64,000 nucleotides of DNA from Microtetraspora niveoalba (GCF_001570405.1 NZ_BBYM01000005.1:1-64000), one strand, 5' to 3'. Positions 16,777 to 29,497 are shown, counted from the first letter of the stretch. The notes: a model not told the origin generated them from the letters alone. Numbers and translations are program-made.

Positions 16777-17073
16777 TTAGTACTTCAGCAGGTTCACGTC
16801 GTCGACGGACGCGGACCTGCGGGTTCGGAAGATCGTCACGATGATGGCCAGGCCGATGACGACCTCGGCGGCGGCCACGATCATCACGAAGAAGGCGATG
16901 ATCTGGCCGTCGAGGTTGCCGTTCTGCCGGGCGAAGGTGACGAACGCCAGGTTGCAGGCGTTGAGCATGAGCTCGACGCACATGAAGACCACGATGGCGT
17001 TGCGCCGTACCAGCACCCCGACGCCGCCGATCACGAACAGCAGCGCGGAGAGCACCAGGTAGTGCGTTGTCAT
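16777..17073 (-). CDS. nuoK: NADH-quinone oxidoreductase subunit K
   Basis: 98-residue three-span membrane subunit of complex I. The first and second spans carry the usual pattern ([39 protein letters not shown] in two pieces), with the conserved Glu in the second helix (CVELMLNA) that forms part of the proton path. It overlaps the end of nuoJ by four bases. Confidence 0.95.
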   Translation of the reverse strand: MTTHYLVLSALLFVIGGVGVLVRRNAIVVFMCVELMLNACNLAFVTFARQNGNLDGQIIAFFVMIVAAAEVVIGLAIIVTIFRTRRSASVDDVNLLKY

Positions 17074-18029
17074 TCCGCCTCCTCGCCCTTCTCCGGGGCC
17101 GTCGCCCGCGACTCCTCGACCGGTGCGGCCGCGTCGTCCGGAGCGGCGTGCCCGACTCCGGCGGCCCCGTTGGAAGCGGCCCCGTCGGATGAGGAGCCGT
17201 TGGGGCCCGACCCGTTGGCGCCGTTCGCGTGGTGGCGGGCCGGCTCCTCGGACTTCTCGCGCCGCCGCTCCTCGGTCTCCCGGTCCTCGGCCTCCAGGGC
17301 CGCGAGGATCTCGGGGGCCAGGGTGCCCTCAGCGGCCTCGCGCCGGGCGAGGACCCGGTTGACCGACAACGACGAGACCGAGCCGTCCGGCAGCAGCGCC
17401 GGCATGTCGATGGCGTTGTGCCGGGCGTAGGTGCCGGGGCCGGGCAGCGGCGCGGGGTTGCGGCCGTGCTCGGCGTACTCGACGAAGCGGGCCCGGGACA
17501 GGTCCTTCTGCGTCGGCTTCGGCGCGGTGCGCTCGCGGTGCGCCAGCACCATCGCGCCGAGCGCGGCCGTGATCAGCAGCGCCGAGGTGACCTCGAACGC
17601 GAAGACGTAGCGCGTGAAGATCAGCTCGGCCAGCGAGGGCACGTTGCCCTTCGCGGTCACCGCCTCCAGCCCCTTCGGGGCCGCCAGTACGGCGTTGCCG
17701 ACGCCGAGCCCGAGCAGCGCGGCGAAGGCGAGCCCCGCCACGATCGCCCAGAACCGCTGCCCCCTGATCGTCTCCACGAGCGAGTCCGCGGAGTCCACGC
17801 CCACGAGCATGAGCACGAACAGGAACAGCATCATGACCGCGCCGGTGTACACGATGATCTGCACGGCCGCGAGGAACGGTGCGTCCTGCACGGCGTACAG
17901 CACCGCGAGCGACAGCATGACGGTGCCCAGCATCAATGCCGAGTAGACCGCCTTGCGGCTGAATACGAGCCCGAGCGCGGCGGTCACGGACACGACCGCC
18001 AGCACCCAGAACGTGATGGTCTCACCCAT
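17070..18029 (-). CDS. nuoJ: NADH-quinone oxidoreductase subunit J with long tail
   Basis: 319-residue membrane subunit of complex I. Five hydrophobic spans occupy about residues 1-165, including the family segment [21 protein letters not shown]. Residues from about 170 on are hydrophilic, and from about 255 they become a low-complexity Asn/Gly/Ser/Ala/Glu-rich tail that the enzyme core does not need. This lengthened tail is common in actinomycetes. It overlaps nuoI by eight bases. Confidence 0.94.
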   Translation of the reverse strand: MGETITFWVLAVVSVTAALGLVFSRKAVYSALMLGTVMLSLAVLYAVQDAPFLAAVQIIVYTGAVMMLFLFVLMLVGVDSADSLVETIRGQRFWAIVAGLAFAALLGLGVGNAVLAAPKGLEAVTAKGNVPSLAELIFTRYVFAFEVTSALLITAALGAMVLAHRERTAPKPTQKDLSRARFVEYAEHGRNPAPLPGPGTYARHNAIDMPALLPDGSVSSLSVNRVLARREAAEGTLAPEILAALEAEDRETEERRREKSEEPARHHANGANGSGPNGSSSDGAASNGAAGVGHAAPDDAAAPVEESRATAPEKGEEAE

Positions 18030-18537
18030 TGCTACGACCCAACCGGTAGTAGTCCTCTTCGGTCTCGCCGAGACGCATCGGGTGGGGCGGCTGCTCCATG
18101 CCCGGGGCCAGCGGCGCGAGGAGCATCTCCTTGGTGTAGATCAAGGATTCGCGGCTGGAGTCGGCGAGCTCGTACTCGTTGGTCATCGTGAGCGCCCGGG
18201 TCGGGCACGCCTCGATGCACAGACCGCACAGGATGCACCGCAGATAGTTGATCTGGTAGGTGCGTCCGTACCGCTCTCCCGGGGAGAAGCGCTCGGTCTC
18301 GGTGTTGTCCGCGCCCTCCACGAAGATCGCGTCCGCCGGGCAGGCCCAGGCGCACAGCTCGCAGCCGACGCACTTCTCCAGGCCGTCGGGCCACCGGTTG
18401 AGCTGGTGCCGTCCGTGGAAGCGCGGCGCCGTCGGCCGCTTCTCCTCCGGATAGTTGACCGTCACCGGCTTCTTGAACATGTGGTGGAAGGTGACGCCGA
18501 ATCCCTTGATCGGATTCAGCCAATCAGTTGCTCCCAC
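18022..18537 (-). CDS. nuoI: NADH-quinone oxidoreductase subunit I (2x[4Fe-4S])
   Basis: 171-residue peripheral iron-sulfur subunit that carries clusters N6a and N6b. Two ferredoxin motifs are seen: [12 protein letters not shown] and [12 protein letters not shown]. The GTG start is preceded by AAGGAGGTGA, which lies inside the end of nuoH. It overlaps nuoH by 14 bases. Confidence 0.96.
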   Translation of the reverse strand: MGATDWLNPIKGFGVTFHHMFKKPVTVNYPEEKRPTAPRFHGRHQLNRWPDGLEKCVGCELCAWACPADAIFVEGADNTETERFSPGERYGRTYQINYLRCILCGLCIEACPTRALTMTNEYELADSSRESLIYTKEMLLAPLAPGMEQPPHPMRLGETEEDYYRLGRSNG

Positions 18538-19885
18538 TGGTCACCTCCTTGACCGCGGTGCTTGCTTGGGCCGCCGGCAGGACGCCGTGGTAGTGCGGGA
18601 GGTCCAGCGGCGGCACCGGGAACCCGCCCGCCTCCGGCTCCTCGCGAAGCTGCTCGAACTCCTCCTCGATCTGGGCGGCCTTGGCCTCCCTGCGCCGCTG
18701 GAGCAGCGTGTCGAACCGGAACCAGATCGCGAGCCCGCCCACGACGACGAACGCGCCGATGGTGAGGACGAACGCCCTGTCGACCTCGGGCAGACGCAGC
18801 GCCTTGAGGGTCGCGTAGAGCAGGATCCAGGCCAGGTTGAGGGGGATGAGCACCTTCCACCCGAAGGCCATGAGCTGGTCGTACCGCACGCGCGGCAGCG
18901 AGGCGCGGACCCAGACGAAGAACGCGAACACCAGGACGAGCTTGATGAAGAACCACAGCATCGGCCACCAGCCGGTGTTCGCCCCCTCCCAGATCGAGAT
19001 CGGCCAGGGAGCCCGCCAGCCTCCGAGGAACAGCGTGATCGCGACGCCGGAGACCGTGAACACGTTGATGTACTCGCCGAGCATGAACATCGCGAACTTG
19101 AGCGACGAGGAGTACTCGGTGTGGAAGCCACCCACCAATTCGCCCTCGCCCTCGGGGAGGTCGAACGGCACGCGGTTGGTCTCGCCCAGCATCGTGATCA
19201 CGTAGATCAGGAACGAGGGCAGCAGCGAGATCGCGTACCAGGACGGCTGCGGGATCGACAACCCGAAGACGTCCCAGGTGCCGCCGCCGGCCTGCTTGGC
19301 CACGATCTCCGAGGTGGACAGCGTGCCCGCCGCCAGGAAGACCGCCACGAACGACAGGCCCATCGCGATCTCGTACGAGACCACCTGGGCGCTGGAGCGC
19401 AGACCGCCCAGGATCGCGTACGGCGAGCGGGAGCCCCACCCGGCGAGCACGATGCCGTACACGCCGATCGAGGCCGTCGCGAGGACCAGCAGCACCGCGA
19501 CCGGGAGGTCGGTGAGCTGCAGCGGCGTCTTCACGCCGAAGATCGACACCATCGGGCCGAACGGCATGACCGAGAAGGCCAGGAACGCCGGCACCGCGAT
19601 GATGACCGGGGCGAGGAAGTAGACGACCTTGTCGACCGTCCGGGGCGTGATGTCTTCCTTGAGCCCCATCTTCAGACCGTCGGCCACCGACTGGAGCAGG
19701 CCGAACTTGCCCGCCCGGTTGGGGCCGTACCGGTGCTGCATGCGCGAGATGAGCTTGCGCTCGGTCCACACGCCGAACAGCACGCCAAGCATCAGGACCA
19801 CGAAGATGAACAGGGCCTTGATGATGGACAGCCACAACGGGTCGTGGCCGAAGTCCTGCAGCGTGGGACCAGTGTTCGGGTTCAT
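18524..19885 (-). CDS. nuoH: NADH-quinone oxidoreductase subunit H
   Basis: 453-residue membrane subunit at the quinone-binding junction of complex I. Eight or so spans are predicted. Conserved loops [18 protein letters not shown] and [26 protein letters not shown] line the quinone chamber. The C terminus is an extended charged segment (about 395-453) beyond the last span. Confidence 0.96.
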   Translation of the reverse strand: MNPNTGPTLQDFGHDPLWLSIIKALFIFVVLMLGVLFGVWTERKLISRMQHRYGPNRAGKFGLLQSVADGLKMGLKEDITPRTVDKVVYFLAPVIIAVPAFLAFSVMPFGPMVSIFGVKTPLQLTDLPVAVLLVLATASIGVYGIVLAGWGSRSPYAILGGLRSSAQVVSYEIAMGLSFVAVFLAAGTLSTSEIVAKQAGGGTWDVFGLSIPQPSWYAISLLPSFLIYVITMLGETNRVPFDLPEGEGELVGGFHTEYSSSLKFAMFMLGEYINVFTVSGVAITLFLGGWRAPWPISIWEGANTGWWPMLWFFIKLVLVFAFFVWVRASLPRVRYDQLMAFGWKVLIPLNLAWILLYATLKALRLPEVDRAFVLTIGAFVVVGGLAIWFRFDTLLQRRREAKAAQIEEEFEQLREEPEAGGFPVPPLDLPHYHGVLPAAQASTAVKEVTSGSN

Positions 19886-22325
19886 CGCTCGGTCTCCACT
19901 TCCTCGTTCACCGTCTCGAGGACGTCCTGGCCGCCGGAGATCGTCACCACGTCGCCGGCGACGGCGCGCAGGTCACGGGTGACCGACACGCCCGCGGAGT
20001 TGGCCGGCATCCAGACCACGCGGTCGGGCAGGTCGGCGATCCGCACGGGCAGGGTCACCGAGCCGCCGACGGTCAGCTTGTCGCCGTCGGCCACACCGGC
20101 TTCCGCGGCCGTGGCCTCCGACAGCAGCGCGACCGCCGCGCGGGCGGTGCCCGCCAGGTACGGCTCGCCGTCCTGCAGCCTGCCGTCGTCGAGGAGCAGG
20201 TGCCAGGTGGCCAGCACGGCCTCCCCCGCCCCCGGCTCGCGGGCCTGCCGTCCGCCGGTCACGCTCGGCGCGGCCGCGCGTGCGCCGCGCCAGGAGCCCA
20301 GGGAGCCGAGCTCGCGCCGCGCGGCGGCGGCATCCGGCAGCGCCAGGTGGACGTCCATGTGGTCGGCGATCGCGGAGACGACCGCGAGGTCGCTCATCAC
20401 TCCGGGGACGGCCGTCGCGACGTCGAACGAGCGGCCGCGGCCCTCCCAGTCGACGAACGTGCCGGACTTCTCGGCCACCGCGGCGACCGGGAGCACCACG
20501 TCGGCCCGGTCGGTCACCGCGCTGGCGCGGATCTCCAGGCTGACGATGAACGGCGTGTTCTCCAGCGCGGCGAGCGCCCGGCCCGGGTCGGCCAGGTCGT
20601 ACGGGTCGACGCCGGCGACGACGAGCGCGTCCAGCTCACCGTCGAGAGCGGCGGTGAGGATGCCGTCGGTGTCGCGGCCCTCGGCCTCGGGGAGGGCCGA
20701 GACGTTCCACGTCCTGGCCACCTCGGCCCGGGCCGTCTCGTCCGCCACCGGGCGGCCGATCGGCAGCAGGTTGGGCAGCGCGCCGGCCTCGATCGCGCCG
20801 CGCTCACCGGCCCGGCGCGGCACCCAGGCGAGCTTCGCGCCGGCGGTCTGCGCGAGCCGCAGGACGGCGGAGAGCGCGCCCTGGGCGGTGGCGAGCCGCT
20901 CGCCGGCCAGGATGATCGACCCGGCGGGCAGCAGGTCGCTCCCCGAGTTGATCAGGTCGCCGATCGCCTCGGCCTCGCCGCCGGGCACGGTCCGCAGAAG
21001 CGTGCCGCCCATCTTGGTCAGGCCGGGAGTGGCGAACGGCGCCAGTGAGTAGACCTTGAGGCCCTTCTTCCGCGCGGCCTTGCGCAGCCGCAGGAAGACG
21101 ATCGGGGACTCCTCCTCGGGCTCGAACCCGGCGAGGAGCACGGCCGGGGCCTGCTCCAGGTCGGTGTAGGAGACCTCGATGCCCTTGCCCGCGACCGCGT
21201 GGGCGAGGAAGCGCGCCTCCTCGTCCGACAGCGGCCGGGCGCGGAAGTCGACGTCGTTGACGCCGAGCGCGACCCGGGCGAACTTGCCGTACGCGTAGGC
21301 GTCCTCGACGGTGACCCGGCCGCCGACCAGCACGCCCGCCTTGCCGCGCGCCGCCGCGAGCCCCTTGGCCGCGACCTCGAGCGCCTCGGGCCAGGAGGTG
21401 GGGACCAGCCGGCCGTCCTCGTCGCGGATCAGCGGCGTCTTGAGCCGGTCGGGCTGGGTGGCGTACTGGAAGGCCCAGCGGCCCTTGTCGCAGTTCCACT
21501 CCTCGTTGACCTGCGGGTCGTCCCCGGCCAGGCGGCGGGTGACCCGGCCGCGGCGGTGGTCCGTACGCAGGGCGCAGCCGGAGGCGCAGTGCTCGCAGGC
21601 GCTCGGCGTGGACACCAGGTCGAACGGGCGGGAGCGGAACCGGTAGGCGGCGCCGGTCAGCGCGCCCACCGGGCAGATCTGGACGGTGTTGCCCGAGAAG
21701 TAGGACTCGAACGGCTCGCCGTCGGCGACGCCCACCTGCTCCTTGGCCCCGCGCTCGAAGAAGTCGATGAGCGGGTCACCGGCGATCTGGTCGGAGAAGC
21801 GGATGCACCGCGCGCACTGGATGCACCGCTCGCGGTCGAGCAGCACCTCCGTGGACAGCGCGATCGGCTTCTCGAACGTCCGCTTCTGCTCGACGAACCG
21901 GCTCTCGCCCTGGCCGTTCGACATGGCCTGGTTCTGCAGGGGGCACTCGCCGCCCTTGTCGCAGACCGGGCAGTCGAGCGGGTGGTTCAGGAGCAGCATC
22001 TCCATCACACCGCGCTGGGCCTTCTCGGCCACCGGCGAGGTGAGCTGCGTCTTGACCACCATGCCCTCGGCCACCTCGATGGCGCACGACGGCTGCGGCT
22101 TGGGGAAGCCGCGGCCGTTGCCCGCGTCGGTGATGTCCACCAGGCACTGGCGGCAGTTCGCCGCCGGGTCGAGCAGCGGGTGGTCGCAGAACCGGGGGAT
22201 CTGGATCCCGAGCAGCTCAGCGGCCCGGATGATCAGGGTGCCCTTCGGCACGCTGATCTGGAACCCGTCGATGGTCAGGGTCACCATGGGCACGACGGAC
22301 TGTTCCGGCTGAGTTGTCTGAACCG

Positions 22326-22329
<4 letters not shown>
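19882..22329 (-). CDS. nuoG: NADH-quinone oxidoreductase subunit G
   Basis: 815-residue iron-sulfur subunit of the NADH-oxidising arm. Candidate cluster ligands read in order: C48, C59, C62 and C82 for the [2Fe-2S] centre; H116, C120, C123, C129 for N5; C169, C172, C175 and C219 for N4; and CEHCASGC (245-252) for the extra N7-type cluster. A molybdopterin-oxidoreductase-like domain follows, with a MopB-type C-terminal barrel. The GTG start overlaps the nuoF stop; the frame remains open far upstream but lies inside nuoF. Confidence 0.95.
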
Positions 22330-23608
<1,279 letters not shown>

Positions 23609-23612
<4 letters not shown>

Positions 23613-24286
23613 CGGTCGCTCACCGCTCCTCCGGGCGCCTCCCAGCCGTGGGCCTTGGCGACCTTCAAACCTTCCAGGGACGGTCCGGCGGCCGAGGGAC
23701 CCTCGCCCGCGAGCCCGTCCGGCAGGCCGGCGAGGACCCGCGCGGCCTCCTTGAACGTGCACAGCTTCCCGGGGCCGCGCGTCGGCACGACCTCCTTGCC
23801 GGCGCGCAGGTCGTCCACGAGCTGCTTGGCCGACTCCGGCGTCTGGTTGTCGAAGAACTCCCAGTTGACCATCATCACGGGCGCGAAGTCGCAGGCGGCG
23901 TTGCATTCCAGCCGCTCAAGCGTGACCTTGCCGTCGGACGTGGTCTCGTCGTGGCCGACGCCGACGTGCTCGGACAGCTCGTCCCAGATCTGGTCGCCGC
24001 CCATGACCGCGCACAGCGCGTTGATGCAGACGCCCACGTTGTAGTCGCCCGCGGGCTTGCGCTTGTACATGGTGTAGAAGGTCGCCACGCCCACGACCTC
24101 GGCCTTGCTCAGGCCCAGCATCTCGGCGCAGAACTCGTACCCGGCGTCGGAGACGTAGCCGTCCTCCGACTGCACCAGGTGCAGCAGCGGCAGCAGGGCC
24201 GAGCGGGCCTTGGGGTAGCGGCCGATGATCTCCTTGGCGTCCGTCTCCAGACGCTCGCGGACCTCGGGCGGGTAGCCCGTGCTCAT
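23609..24286 (-). CDS. nuoE: NADH-quinone oxidoreductase subunit E
   Basis: 225-residue thioredoxin-fold [2Fe-2S] subunit (cluster N1a). Ligand Cys are in CINALC and CNAAC. The helical N terminus ([29 protein letters not shown]) is typical. The ATG at 24286 is preceded by GAGGAGGAG; the frame is open upstream inside nuoD. A C-terminal tail of about 45 residues, Gly/Ala/Pro-rich, goes beyond the core fold. Confidence 0.95.
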
Positions 24287-24306
24287 GGTCGCGCTCTCCT
24301 CCTCGT

Positions 24307-25623
24307 TCAACGGTCCACACCTCCCATGACCGGGTCGATCGAGGCGACCGCGGAGATGACGTCGGCGATCATGCCGCCCTCGCAGGTCGCCGGCACGGCC
24401 TGCAGGTTCGTGAAGGACGGGTCGCGGAAGTGCACGCGGTAGGGCCGCGTGCCGCCGTCGCTGACGACGTGCGCGCCCAGCTCGCCGCGCGGCGACTCCA
24501 CCGCCGAGTACACCTGGCCGGCCGGCACCCGGAAGCCCTCGGTCACCAGCTTGAAGTGGTGGATCAGGGCCTCCATCGAGCTGCCCATGATGTGCGCGAT
24601 GTGGTCGGGCGAGTTGCCGAGGCCGTCGGGGCCGAGCGCGAGCTGCGACGGCCAGCCGATCTTCTTGTCGTCGATCATCACCGGGCCGCCCTTCAGCGGG
24701 CCGGTCAGGCGGTCCAGCGCCTGCTCGACGATCTTGAGGGACTCCTCCATCTCGGCCATGCGGACGAGGTAGCGGCCGTACACGTCGCAGGTCTTCTCGG
24801 TCGGGACGTCGAACTCGTACGTCTCGTAACCGCAGTACGGCTGCGACTTGCGCAGGTCCCAGGGGAGCCCGGCCGCCCGCAGCATGGGCCCGGTGATGCC
24901 GAGCGCCATGCATCCGGTGAGGTCGAGGTAGGCGACGTCCTTCGTCCTGCGGGTGTAGACCGGGTTCTCGTCCAGCAGCTTGCGGATGTCCTTGATCCGC
25001 TCGGGCATGACCTTGAGGAACTCGCCGATCTTGTCGACGGCCCCCGCGGGGAGGTCCACGCTCACGCCGCCCGGACGCACGTACGCCATGTTCATCCGCA
25101 GGCCGGTGACGTACTCGAAGATGTCGAGCACCATCTCCCGCTCGCGGAAGCCGTAGATCATCGGCGTGGTGGCGCCCAGCTCCATGCCGAAGGTGGCGAG
25201 CGCCACCAGGTGCGAGGAGATCCGGTTGAGCTCCATCATCATCACGCGGATCGCCTGGGCCCGCTCGGGGACCCGGTCGGCGATGCCGAGGAGCTTCTCG
25301 ACGCCCAGGCAGTACGCCGTCTCGTTGAAGATCGGCGCGAGGTAGTCCATGCGGGTGACGAACGTGACCCCCTGGGTCCACGTCCGGAACTCCATGTTCT
25401 TCTCGATGCCGGTGTGGAGGTACCCGATCACCGTGCGGGCCTCGGTCACCGTCTCGCCGTCGAGCGTCAGGACCAGCCGGAGCACGCCGTGCGTGGACGG
25501 GTGCTGCGGGCCCATGTTGATGACCAGGCGCTCCTCGGCCGACTCCGTGACGGTCTCGACCAGTTCGTCCCAGTCCTGACCGGCGACGTCGTAGACCTTG
25601 CCCTCGGTCGTCGTTGTACTCAT
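24307..25623 (-). CDS. nuoD: NADH-quinone oxidoreductase subunit D
   Basis: 438-residue subunit, related to the large subunit of NiFe hydrogenases, forming half of the quinone site with NuoB. The segments [38 protein letters not shown] and [19 protein letters not shown] are strongly conserved. The ATG overlaps the nuoC stop (ATGA). A 20-base gap to nuoE contains the nuoE ribosome-binding site. Confidence 0.96.
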   Translation of the reverse strand: MSTTTTEGKVYDVAGQDWDELVETVTESAEERLVINMGPQHPSTHGVLRLVLTLDGETVTEARTVIGYLHTGIEKNMEFRTWTQGVTFVTRMDYLAPIFNETAYCLGVEKLLGIADRVPERAQAIRVMMMELNRISSHLVALATFGMELGATTPMIYGFREREMVLDIFEYVTGLRMNMAYVRPGGVSVDLPAGAVDKIGEFLKVMPERIKDIRKLLDENPVYTRRTKDVAYLDLTGCMALGITGPMLRAAGLPWDLRKSQPYCGYETYEFDVPTEKTCDVYGRYLVRMAEMEESLKIVEQALDRLTGPLKGGPVMIDDKKIGWPSQLALGPDGLGNSPDHIAHIMGSSMEALIHHFKLVTEGFRVPAGQVYSAVESPRGELGAHVVSDGGTRPYRVHFRDPSFTNLQAVPATCEGGMIADVISAVASIDPVMGGVDR

Positions 25624-26309
25624 GCGTACGACCTCCTCTGGTCCGGCGCGGGGGTCTCGGCGCCGCGGTACTCCACCGGGATGCCGCCGAGGGGGTAGTC
25701 CTTGCGCTGGGGGTGGCCCTCCCAGTCGTCGGGCATCTCGATGCGGGTCAGCGCCGGGTGCCCGTCGAAGACGATCCCGAAAAAGTCGTACGTCTCCCGC
25801 TCGTGCCAGTCGTGCGTCGGGTAGACAGAAACGGTGGACGGGATGTGGCGGTCGGAGTCGGGGCAGGCGACCTCGACGCGGATCCGCCGGTTGTGCGTGA
25901 TCGAGCACAGGTGGTAGATGGCGCGCAGCTCGCCTCCGGTCTCGTCCGGGTAGTGGACGCCGGAGACGCCGAGCGACAGCTCGAAGCGCAGCGCCGGGTC
26001 GTCGCGCAGGTGCCGCATCACGTCGACCAGACGCTCGCGCGCGATGTGGAAGGTGACCTCGTCGCGGTCCACGACCACACGCTCGATCGCGTCGCCGGCG
26101 ACGGGTTCCAGCGCGTCGGCCACGTCGTCGAAGTAGGACCCGTACGGCCGGGCGCTGGCGAGCCGGGCCGGGCGCCGCACGACCAGCCGGCCGTACCCGG
26201 AGGTGTCGCCGGTGTCGCCGGCGCCGAACATGCCCCTGCGGACGACGGGCTCGGGGGTCTGGTCCGGCGCCTCACCCTGCGGCACGCCGGGGAGGTTCTC
26301 GCTGCTCAT
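25620..26309 (-). CDS. nuoC: NADH-quinone oxidoreductase subunit C
   Basis: 229-residue peripheral subunit. The 30-kDa signature is visible as [28 protein letters not shown] and [18 protein letters not shown]. The first 45 residues are a Gly/Pro-rich extension. The ATG at 26309 has GGAG at about -12; a GTG six codons upstream is the alternative. It is separated from nuoB by 55 bases, the widest gap inside the operon. Confidence 0.94.
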   Translation of the reverse strand: MSSENLPGVPQGEAPDQTPEPVVRRGMFGAGDTGDTSGYGRLVVRRPARLASARPYGSYFDDVADALEPVAGDAIERVVVDRDEVTFHIARERLVDVMRHLRDDPALRFELSLGVSGVHYPDETGGELRAIYHLCSITHNRRIRVEVACPDSDRHIPSTVSVYPTHDWHERETYDFFGIVFDGHPALTRIEMPDDWEGHPQRKDYPLGGIPVEYRGAETPAPDQRRSYA

Positions 26310-26364
26310 CTGCTGGCTCCGCTCCACGAATCCCGCACGAGGCGGTCGTCTCTGGCGTTCGCGC

Positions 26365-26916
26365 TCATCTGTCCGCCCCCTGGTCGATCAACGGCAGCGT
26401 CCGCAGCGCCTGGAGTTCGAGCTCGTCGATCTGCTTGGCGCGGTGGGCGCCGAACTTCATGTTCTGGATCTTGTCGTGCAGCTTCACGATGGCGTCGATC
26501 AGCATCTCGGGCCGGGGCGGGCAGCCCGGCAGGTAGATGTCGACCGGCACGACGTGGTCCACGCCCTGCACGATGGCGTAGTTGTTGAACATGCCGCCGC
26601 TGGACGCGCAGACGCCCATCGCGATGACCCACTTGGGCTCGGCCATCTGGTCGTAGATCTGGCGCAGCACGGGCGCCATCTTCTGCGACAGGCGGCCGGC
26701 CACGATCATCAGGTCGGCCTGGCGCGGCGAGGCGGAGGCGCGCTCCATGCCGAACCGCGCGAGGTCGTGCTTGGAGGCGCCGGTCGCCATCAGCTCGATC
26801 GCGCAGCACGCGAGGCCGAACGTCGCGGGCCAGACCGAGTTCTTCCGCGCCCAGCCGGCCACCTGCTCGACCGTCGTCAGGACGAAGCCGCTCGGCAGTT
26901 TCTCTTCAAGACCCAT
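26365..26916 (-). CDS. nuoB: NADH-quinone oxidoreductase subunit B
   Basis: 183-residue subunit carrying cluster N2, the final donor to menaquinone. Ligand Cys are in [19 protein letters not shown] and [10 protein letters not shown]. The ATG at 26916 starts three bases after nuoA; a TTG four codons upstream would overlap nuoA and is less likely. Confidence 0.96.
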   Translation of the reverse strand: MGLEEKLPSGFVLTTVEQVAGWARKNSVWPATFGLACCAIELMATGASKHDLARFGMERASASPRQADLMIVAGRLSQKMAPVLRQIYDQMAEPKWVIAMGVCASSGGMFNNYAIVQGVDHVVPVDIYLPGCPPRPEMLIDAIVKLHDKIQNMKFGAHRAKQIDELELQALRTLPLIDQGADR

Positions 26917-26918
26917 GG

Positions 26919-27278
26919 CTAATCCCAATCAAGACCGCGGCGCCGCCACACGTAGGCGTACGCCACGAGGACGGTGACGATGAACAGCACCATCTCGACC
27001 AGCCCGAACAGGCCGAGACTGTCGAACGCGACCGCCCACGGATAGAGGAAGATGATCTCGATGTCGAACACGATGAACAGCATCGCTGTGATCATGTACT
27101 TGAGCGGGAAGCGCCCACCGCCGACGGGCTGCGGAGTCGGCTCGATGCCGCATTCGTAGGCGTCCAGCTTGGCGCGGTTCCAGCGCTTCGGCCCCGTGAA
27201 GGGGGCGATACTCACGGAGAACACGGCGAACCCCGCCGCGAGGACCGCGAGCACCAGGATGGGCACATACAGCTCCAT
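26919..27278 (-). CDS. nuoA: NADH-quinone oxidoreductase subunit A
   Basis: 119-residue three-span membrane subunit of complex I. The segments [22 protein letters not shown] and [20 protein letters not shown] are the family hallmarks. It begins 43 bases after the geranylgeranyl-reductase-family gene on the same strand. No obvious independent promoter lies between, so it is probably co-transcribed from the Rex-controlled promoter upstream. Confidence 0.96.
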   Translation of the reverse strand: MELYVPILVLAVLAAGFAVFSVSIAPFTGPKRWNRAKLDAYECGIEPTPQPVGGGRFPLKYMITAMLFIVFDIEIIFLYPWAVAFDSLGLFGLVEMVLFIVTVLVAYAYVWRRRGLDWD

Positions 27279-27321
27279 GGCTACATGTCCTCGTTTGCTC
27301 GGTGGAAAAGGGTGATCAATC

Positions 27322-28629
27322 TCATGCGGACGGAGCCACCTTGGAGAGGGCGTTGATGATCCGGTCGGAGGCGTCGCCCCGCGGGTCGGTGAGATTGCCC
27401 AGGAGTTTCAGCGCGAATCTCATCAGCCGCGGATGCGGCATGGCGTGCCGCGTGGCGAAGTTCATCACGCCGGGCCTGCCGATGGCCTCGACGAAGTATC
27501 GGCCCAGCGTGAAATAGCCACCATAGGCGTCCTTGAGGATCTGCGGGTAGGCCCGCAGCACCCGTTCCCGGCGGGCGGGGGTGGGCTGGGAGAGCGCGGT
27601 GACCACGGCGTCGGCCGCGGTCCGGCCGGTCTCCATGGCGTACGCGATGCCCTCGCCGTTGAACGGGTTGATCATGCCGCCCGCGTCGCCGACGAGAACC
27701 AGCCCCCGGGTGTAGTGCGGCTGCCGGTTGAAGCCCATCGGCAGCGCCGCCCCCCGGACGGGGCCGGTCATGTTCTCCTCGCTGTACCCCCACTCGGCGG
27801 GCATGTTCTTCACCCAGCGCCTGAGCAGGTCGCGGTAGTCGATGTTCTTGAACGCTTCGCTGGTGTTCAGCAGCCCGAGACCGACGTTCGAGGTGCCGTC
27901 GCCGACGCCGAAGATCCAGCCGTACCCGGGGAGGAGCCGGTCGCCGTCCCACAGCTCCAGCCACGTCTCCAGGTAGTCGTCGTCGTGCCGGGGGCTGGTG
28001 AAGTAGGTCCGCACGGCGACGCCCATCGGGCGGTCCTCCCGCTTGTGCAGGCCCATGGCCAGGGAGAGCCGGGTGGAGTTGCCGTCGGCGGCGACGACCA
28101 GGCGCGCGCGGAAGGCGACCTCCTCGCCGTCCTGCCTGGCGGTGACGCCGACGACGTGGCCGCTGCGCTCGTCGAGGACCGGGCCGGTGACGTTGACGCC
28201 CTGCAGCAGCGTGACGCCGGCGCGCACGGCGTTGTCGGCCAGGATCTGGTCGAAGTCCTTGCGGGTGCGGACCAGGCCGAAGTCGGGGAAACTGGCCAGC
28301 TCGGGCCAGTCGAGCTCGAAGCGCAGGCCGCCGCCGACGACGCGCAGGCCCTTGTTCCTGGTCCAGCCGGGGGCGTCGATGTCGACGCCCATCGCGATGA
28401 GCTCCTTGACCGCCCTCGGCGTGAGCCCGTCGCCGCACACCTTCTCGCGCGGGAAGCGGGTCTTCTCCAGGAGGAGGACGGTGAGGCCGGCCTGGGCGAG
28501 GTAGAAGGCGGCCGTCGATCCCGCGGGGCCGGCGCCGACGACGATGACGTCGGCGTCCCGTCCGCCTTCAGAGGCCGGCGTCCGGTGGGACGCCGCCGAT
28601 CTCGGCCACGCAGGGGCTGACTCGCTCAC
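27322..28629 (-). CDS. Geranylgeranyl-reductase-family FAD oxidoreductase
   Basis: 434-residue flavoprotein related to geranylgeranyl reductases and mycobacterial MenJ, which saturates a double bond in the menaquinone side chain. The N-terminal FAD motif VIVVGAGPAGSTAAFYLAQAG is followed by FPREKVCGDGLTPRAV, and the second FAD segment is LVLVGDAGGMINPFNGEGIAYAMETG. I chose the GTG at 28629. An upstream ATG at 28704 lies inside the Rex operator and would add 25 residues of non-family sequence. It heads the nuo operon, so quinone modification and complex I are probably made together. Confidence 0.9.
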   Translation of the reverse strand: MSESAPAWPRSAASHRTPASEGGRDADVIVVGAGPAGSTAAFYLAQAGLTVLLLEKTRFPREKVCGDGLTPRAVKELIAMGVDIDAPGWTRNKGLRVVGGGLRFELDWPELASFPDFGLVRTRKDFDQILADNAVRAGVTLLQGVNVTGPVLDERSGHVVGVTARQDGEEVAFRARLVVAADGNSTRLSLAMGLHKREDRPMGVAVRTYFTSPRHDDDYLETWLELWDGDRLLPGYGWIFGVGDGTSNVGLGLLNTSEAFKNIDYRDLLRRWVKNMPAEWGYSEENMTGPVRGAALPMGFNRQPHYTRGLVLVGDAGGMINPFNGEGIAYAMETGRTAADAVVTALSQPTPARRERVLRAYPQILKDAYGGYFTLGRYFVEAIGRPGVMNFATRHAMPHPRLMRFALKLLGNLTDPRGDASDRIINALSKVAPSA

Positions 28630-28689
28630 GGGGGACCTGATTCCTGTCCTCTGACGAAGATCTCCACTGGTACGGGACCTTCGTGCCTT

Positions 28690-28705
28690 TGTGAACCACT
28701 TCACA
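28690..28705. promoter_or_regulatory. Rex operator upstream of the reductase-nuo operon
   Basis: TGTGAACCACTTCACA matches the published Streptomyces Rex consensus TGTGAACNNNTTCACA at every fixed base. It is flanked by TT and AA so that 8-base arms (28688-28707) are symmetric. It lies 61 bases before the chosen GTG start. In Streptomyces coelicolor Rex represses nuoA-N when NADH/NAD+ is low; the same logic is inferred here, and the rex gene is in this window. Confidence 0.88.
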
Positions 28706-28759
28706 AACTGTCGGCCGAAGTCTAACCCCTCTTGCGCGTTCCATGTCAGAGGGGTGCGC

Positions 28760-29497
28760 CTACCTCTGGGTAACTTTGGGTTTTACCGCCCGATGGAGCG
28801 CCACGATCCCCAGCGAGAGGTTACGCCAGGCCACCTTCCCCCAGCCCGACTCCTGGATGACGCGCGCGAGCGCCGCCTGGTCCGGCCACTCCTGGATCGA
28901 CTCGGCGAGGTACTCGTACGAGTCGGGGTTGGAGCTCACCGCCCGCGCCACCTGAGGGAGCAGCTTCATGAGGTACTGCGAGTAGACCAGGTCGAAGGAC
29001 TTGATCGGCGGCCGGGAGAACTCGCAGATCACGAGGCGGCCGCCCGGCCGGGTGACCCGCAGCAGCTCGCGGAGCGCCTCGTGGGTGTCGGCCATGTTGC
29101 GCAGCCCGAACGAGATGGTGACCGCGTCGAAGGCGTCGTCGGCGAAGGGCAGCCGCAGCGCGTCCCCCGCGACGAAGCTGACGCCGCGCACCCCGCCGCC
29201 CGACAGGCCGGAGCCGCCGCGCCGCTCCACTCCGGTGCGGAGCATCCCGAGAGAGAAATCACAGGCGATCGCGCGCGCTCCGAGCAGGGTGAAGGCGTCG
29301 GTCGAGGTCCCGGTGCCGGCCGCGAGGTCCAGCACCAGCTCGCCCGGCCCCGCGTCGATCGCGGCGGCCGTGGCCTTGCGCCAGAGCCGGTCCTGCCCGA
29401 GGGAGAGGACGTCGTTGACGAGGTCGTAGCGCCGGGCCGTGCGATCGAACATCGCGGCGACCTCGTGCGGCTGCTTGTCCAGGGAAGCGCGCGTCAT
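28760..29497 (-). CDS. menG: Demethylmenaquinone methyltransferase
   Basis: 245-residue class I SAM-dependent methyltransferase for the last step of menaquinone synthesis. The family N terminus [31 protein letters not shown] motif [15 protein letters not shown] and [26 protein letters not shown] are all present. The ATG at 29497 matches family length; an open extension to 29530 has no ribosome-binding site. The Rex operator lies downstream of this gene, so it is probably transcribed separately from the nuo unit. Confidence 0.94.
   Translation of the reverse strand: MTRASLDKQPHEVAAMFDRTARRYDLVNDVLSLGQDRLWRKATAAAIDAGPGELVLDLAAGTGTSTDAFTLLGARAIACDFSLGMLRTGVERRGGSGLSGGGVRGVSFVAGDALRLPFADDAFDAVTISFGLRNMADTHEALRELLRVTRPGGRLVICEFSRPPIKSFDLVYSQYLMKLLPQVARAVSSNPDSYEYLAESIQEWPDQAALARVIQESGWGKVAWRNLSLGIVALHRAVKPKVTQR

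Noticed and set aside
11292-17430. Very long open frames on the plus strand opposite nuoN, nuoM and nuoL (for example 11292-13598 and 14845-17430)
   Set aside because: Antisense shadows of GC-rich coding DNA: rich in Arg/Asp/Glu/His, no ribosome-binding sites, no fold, fully overlapped by unmistakable nuo genes.
28630-28704. N-terminal extension of the geranylgeranyl-reductase-family protein to the ATG at 28704
   Set aside because: That start lies inside the Rex operator and the extra 25 residues are Arg/Ser-rich and not family-like.
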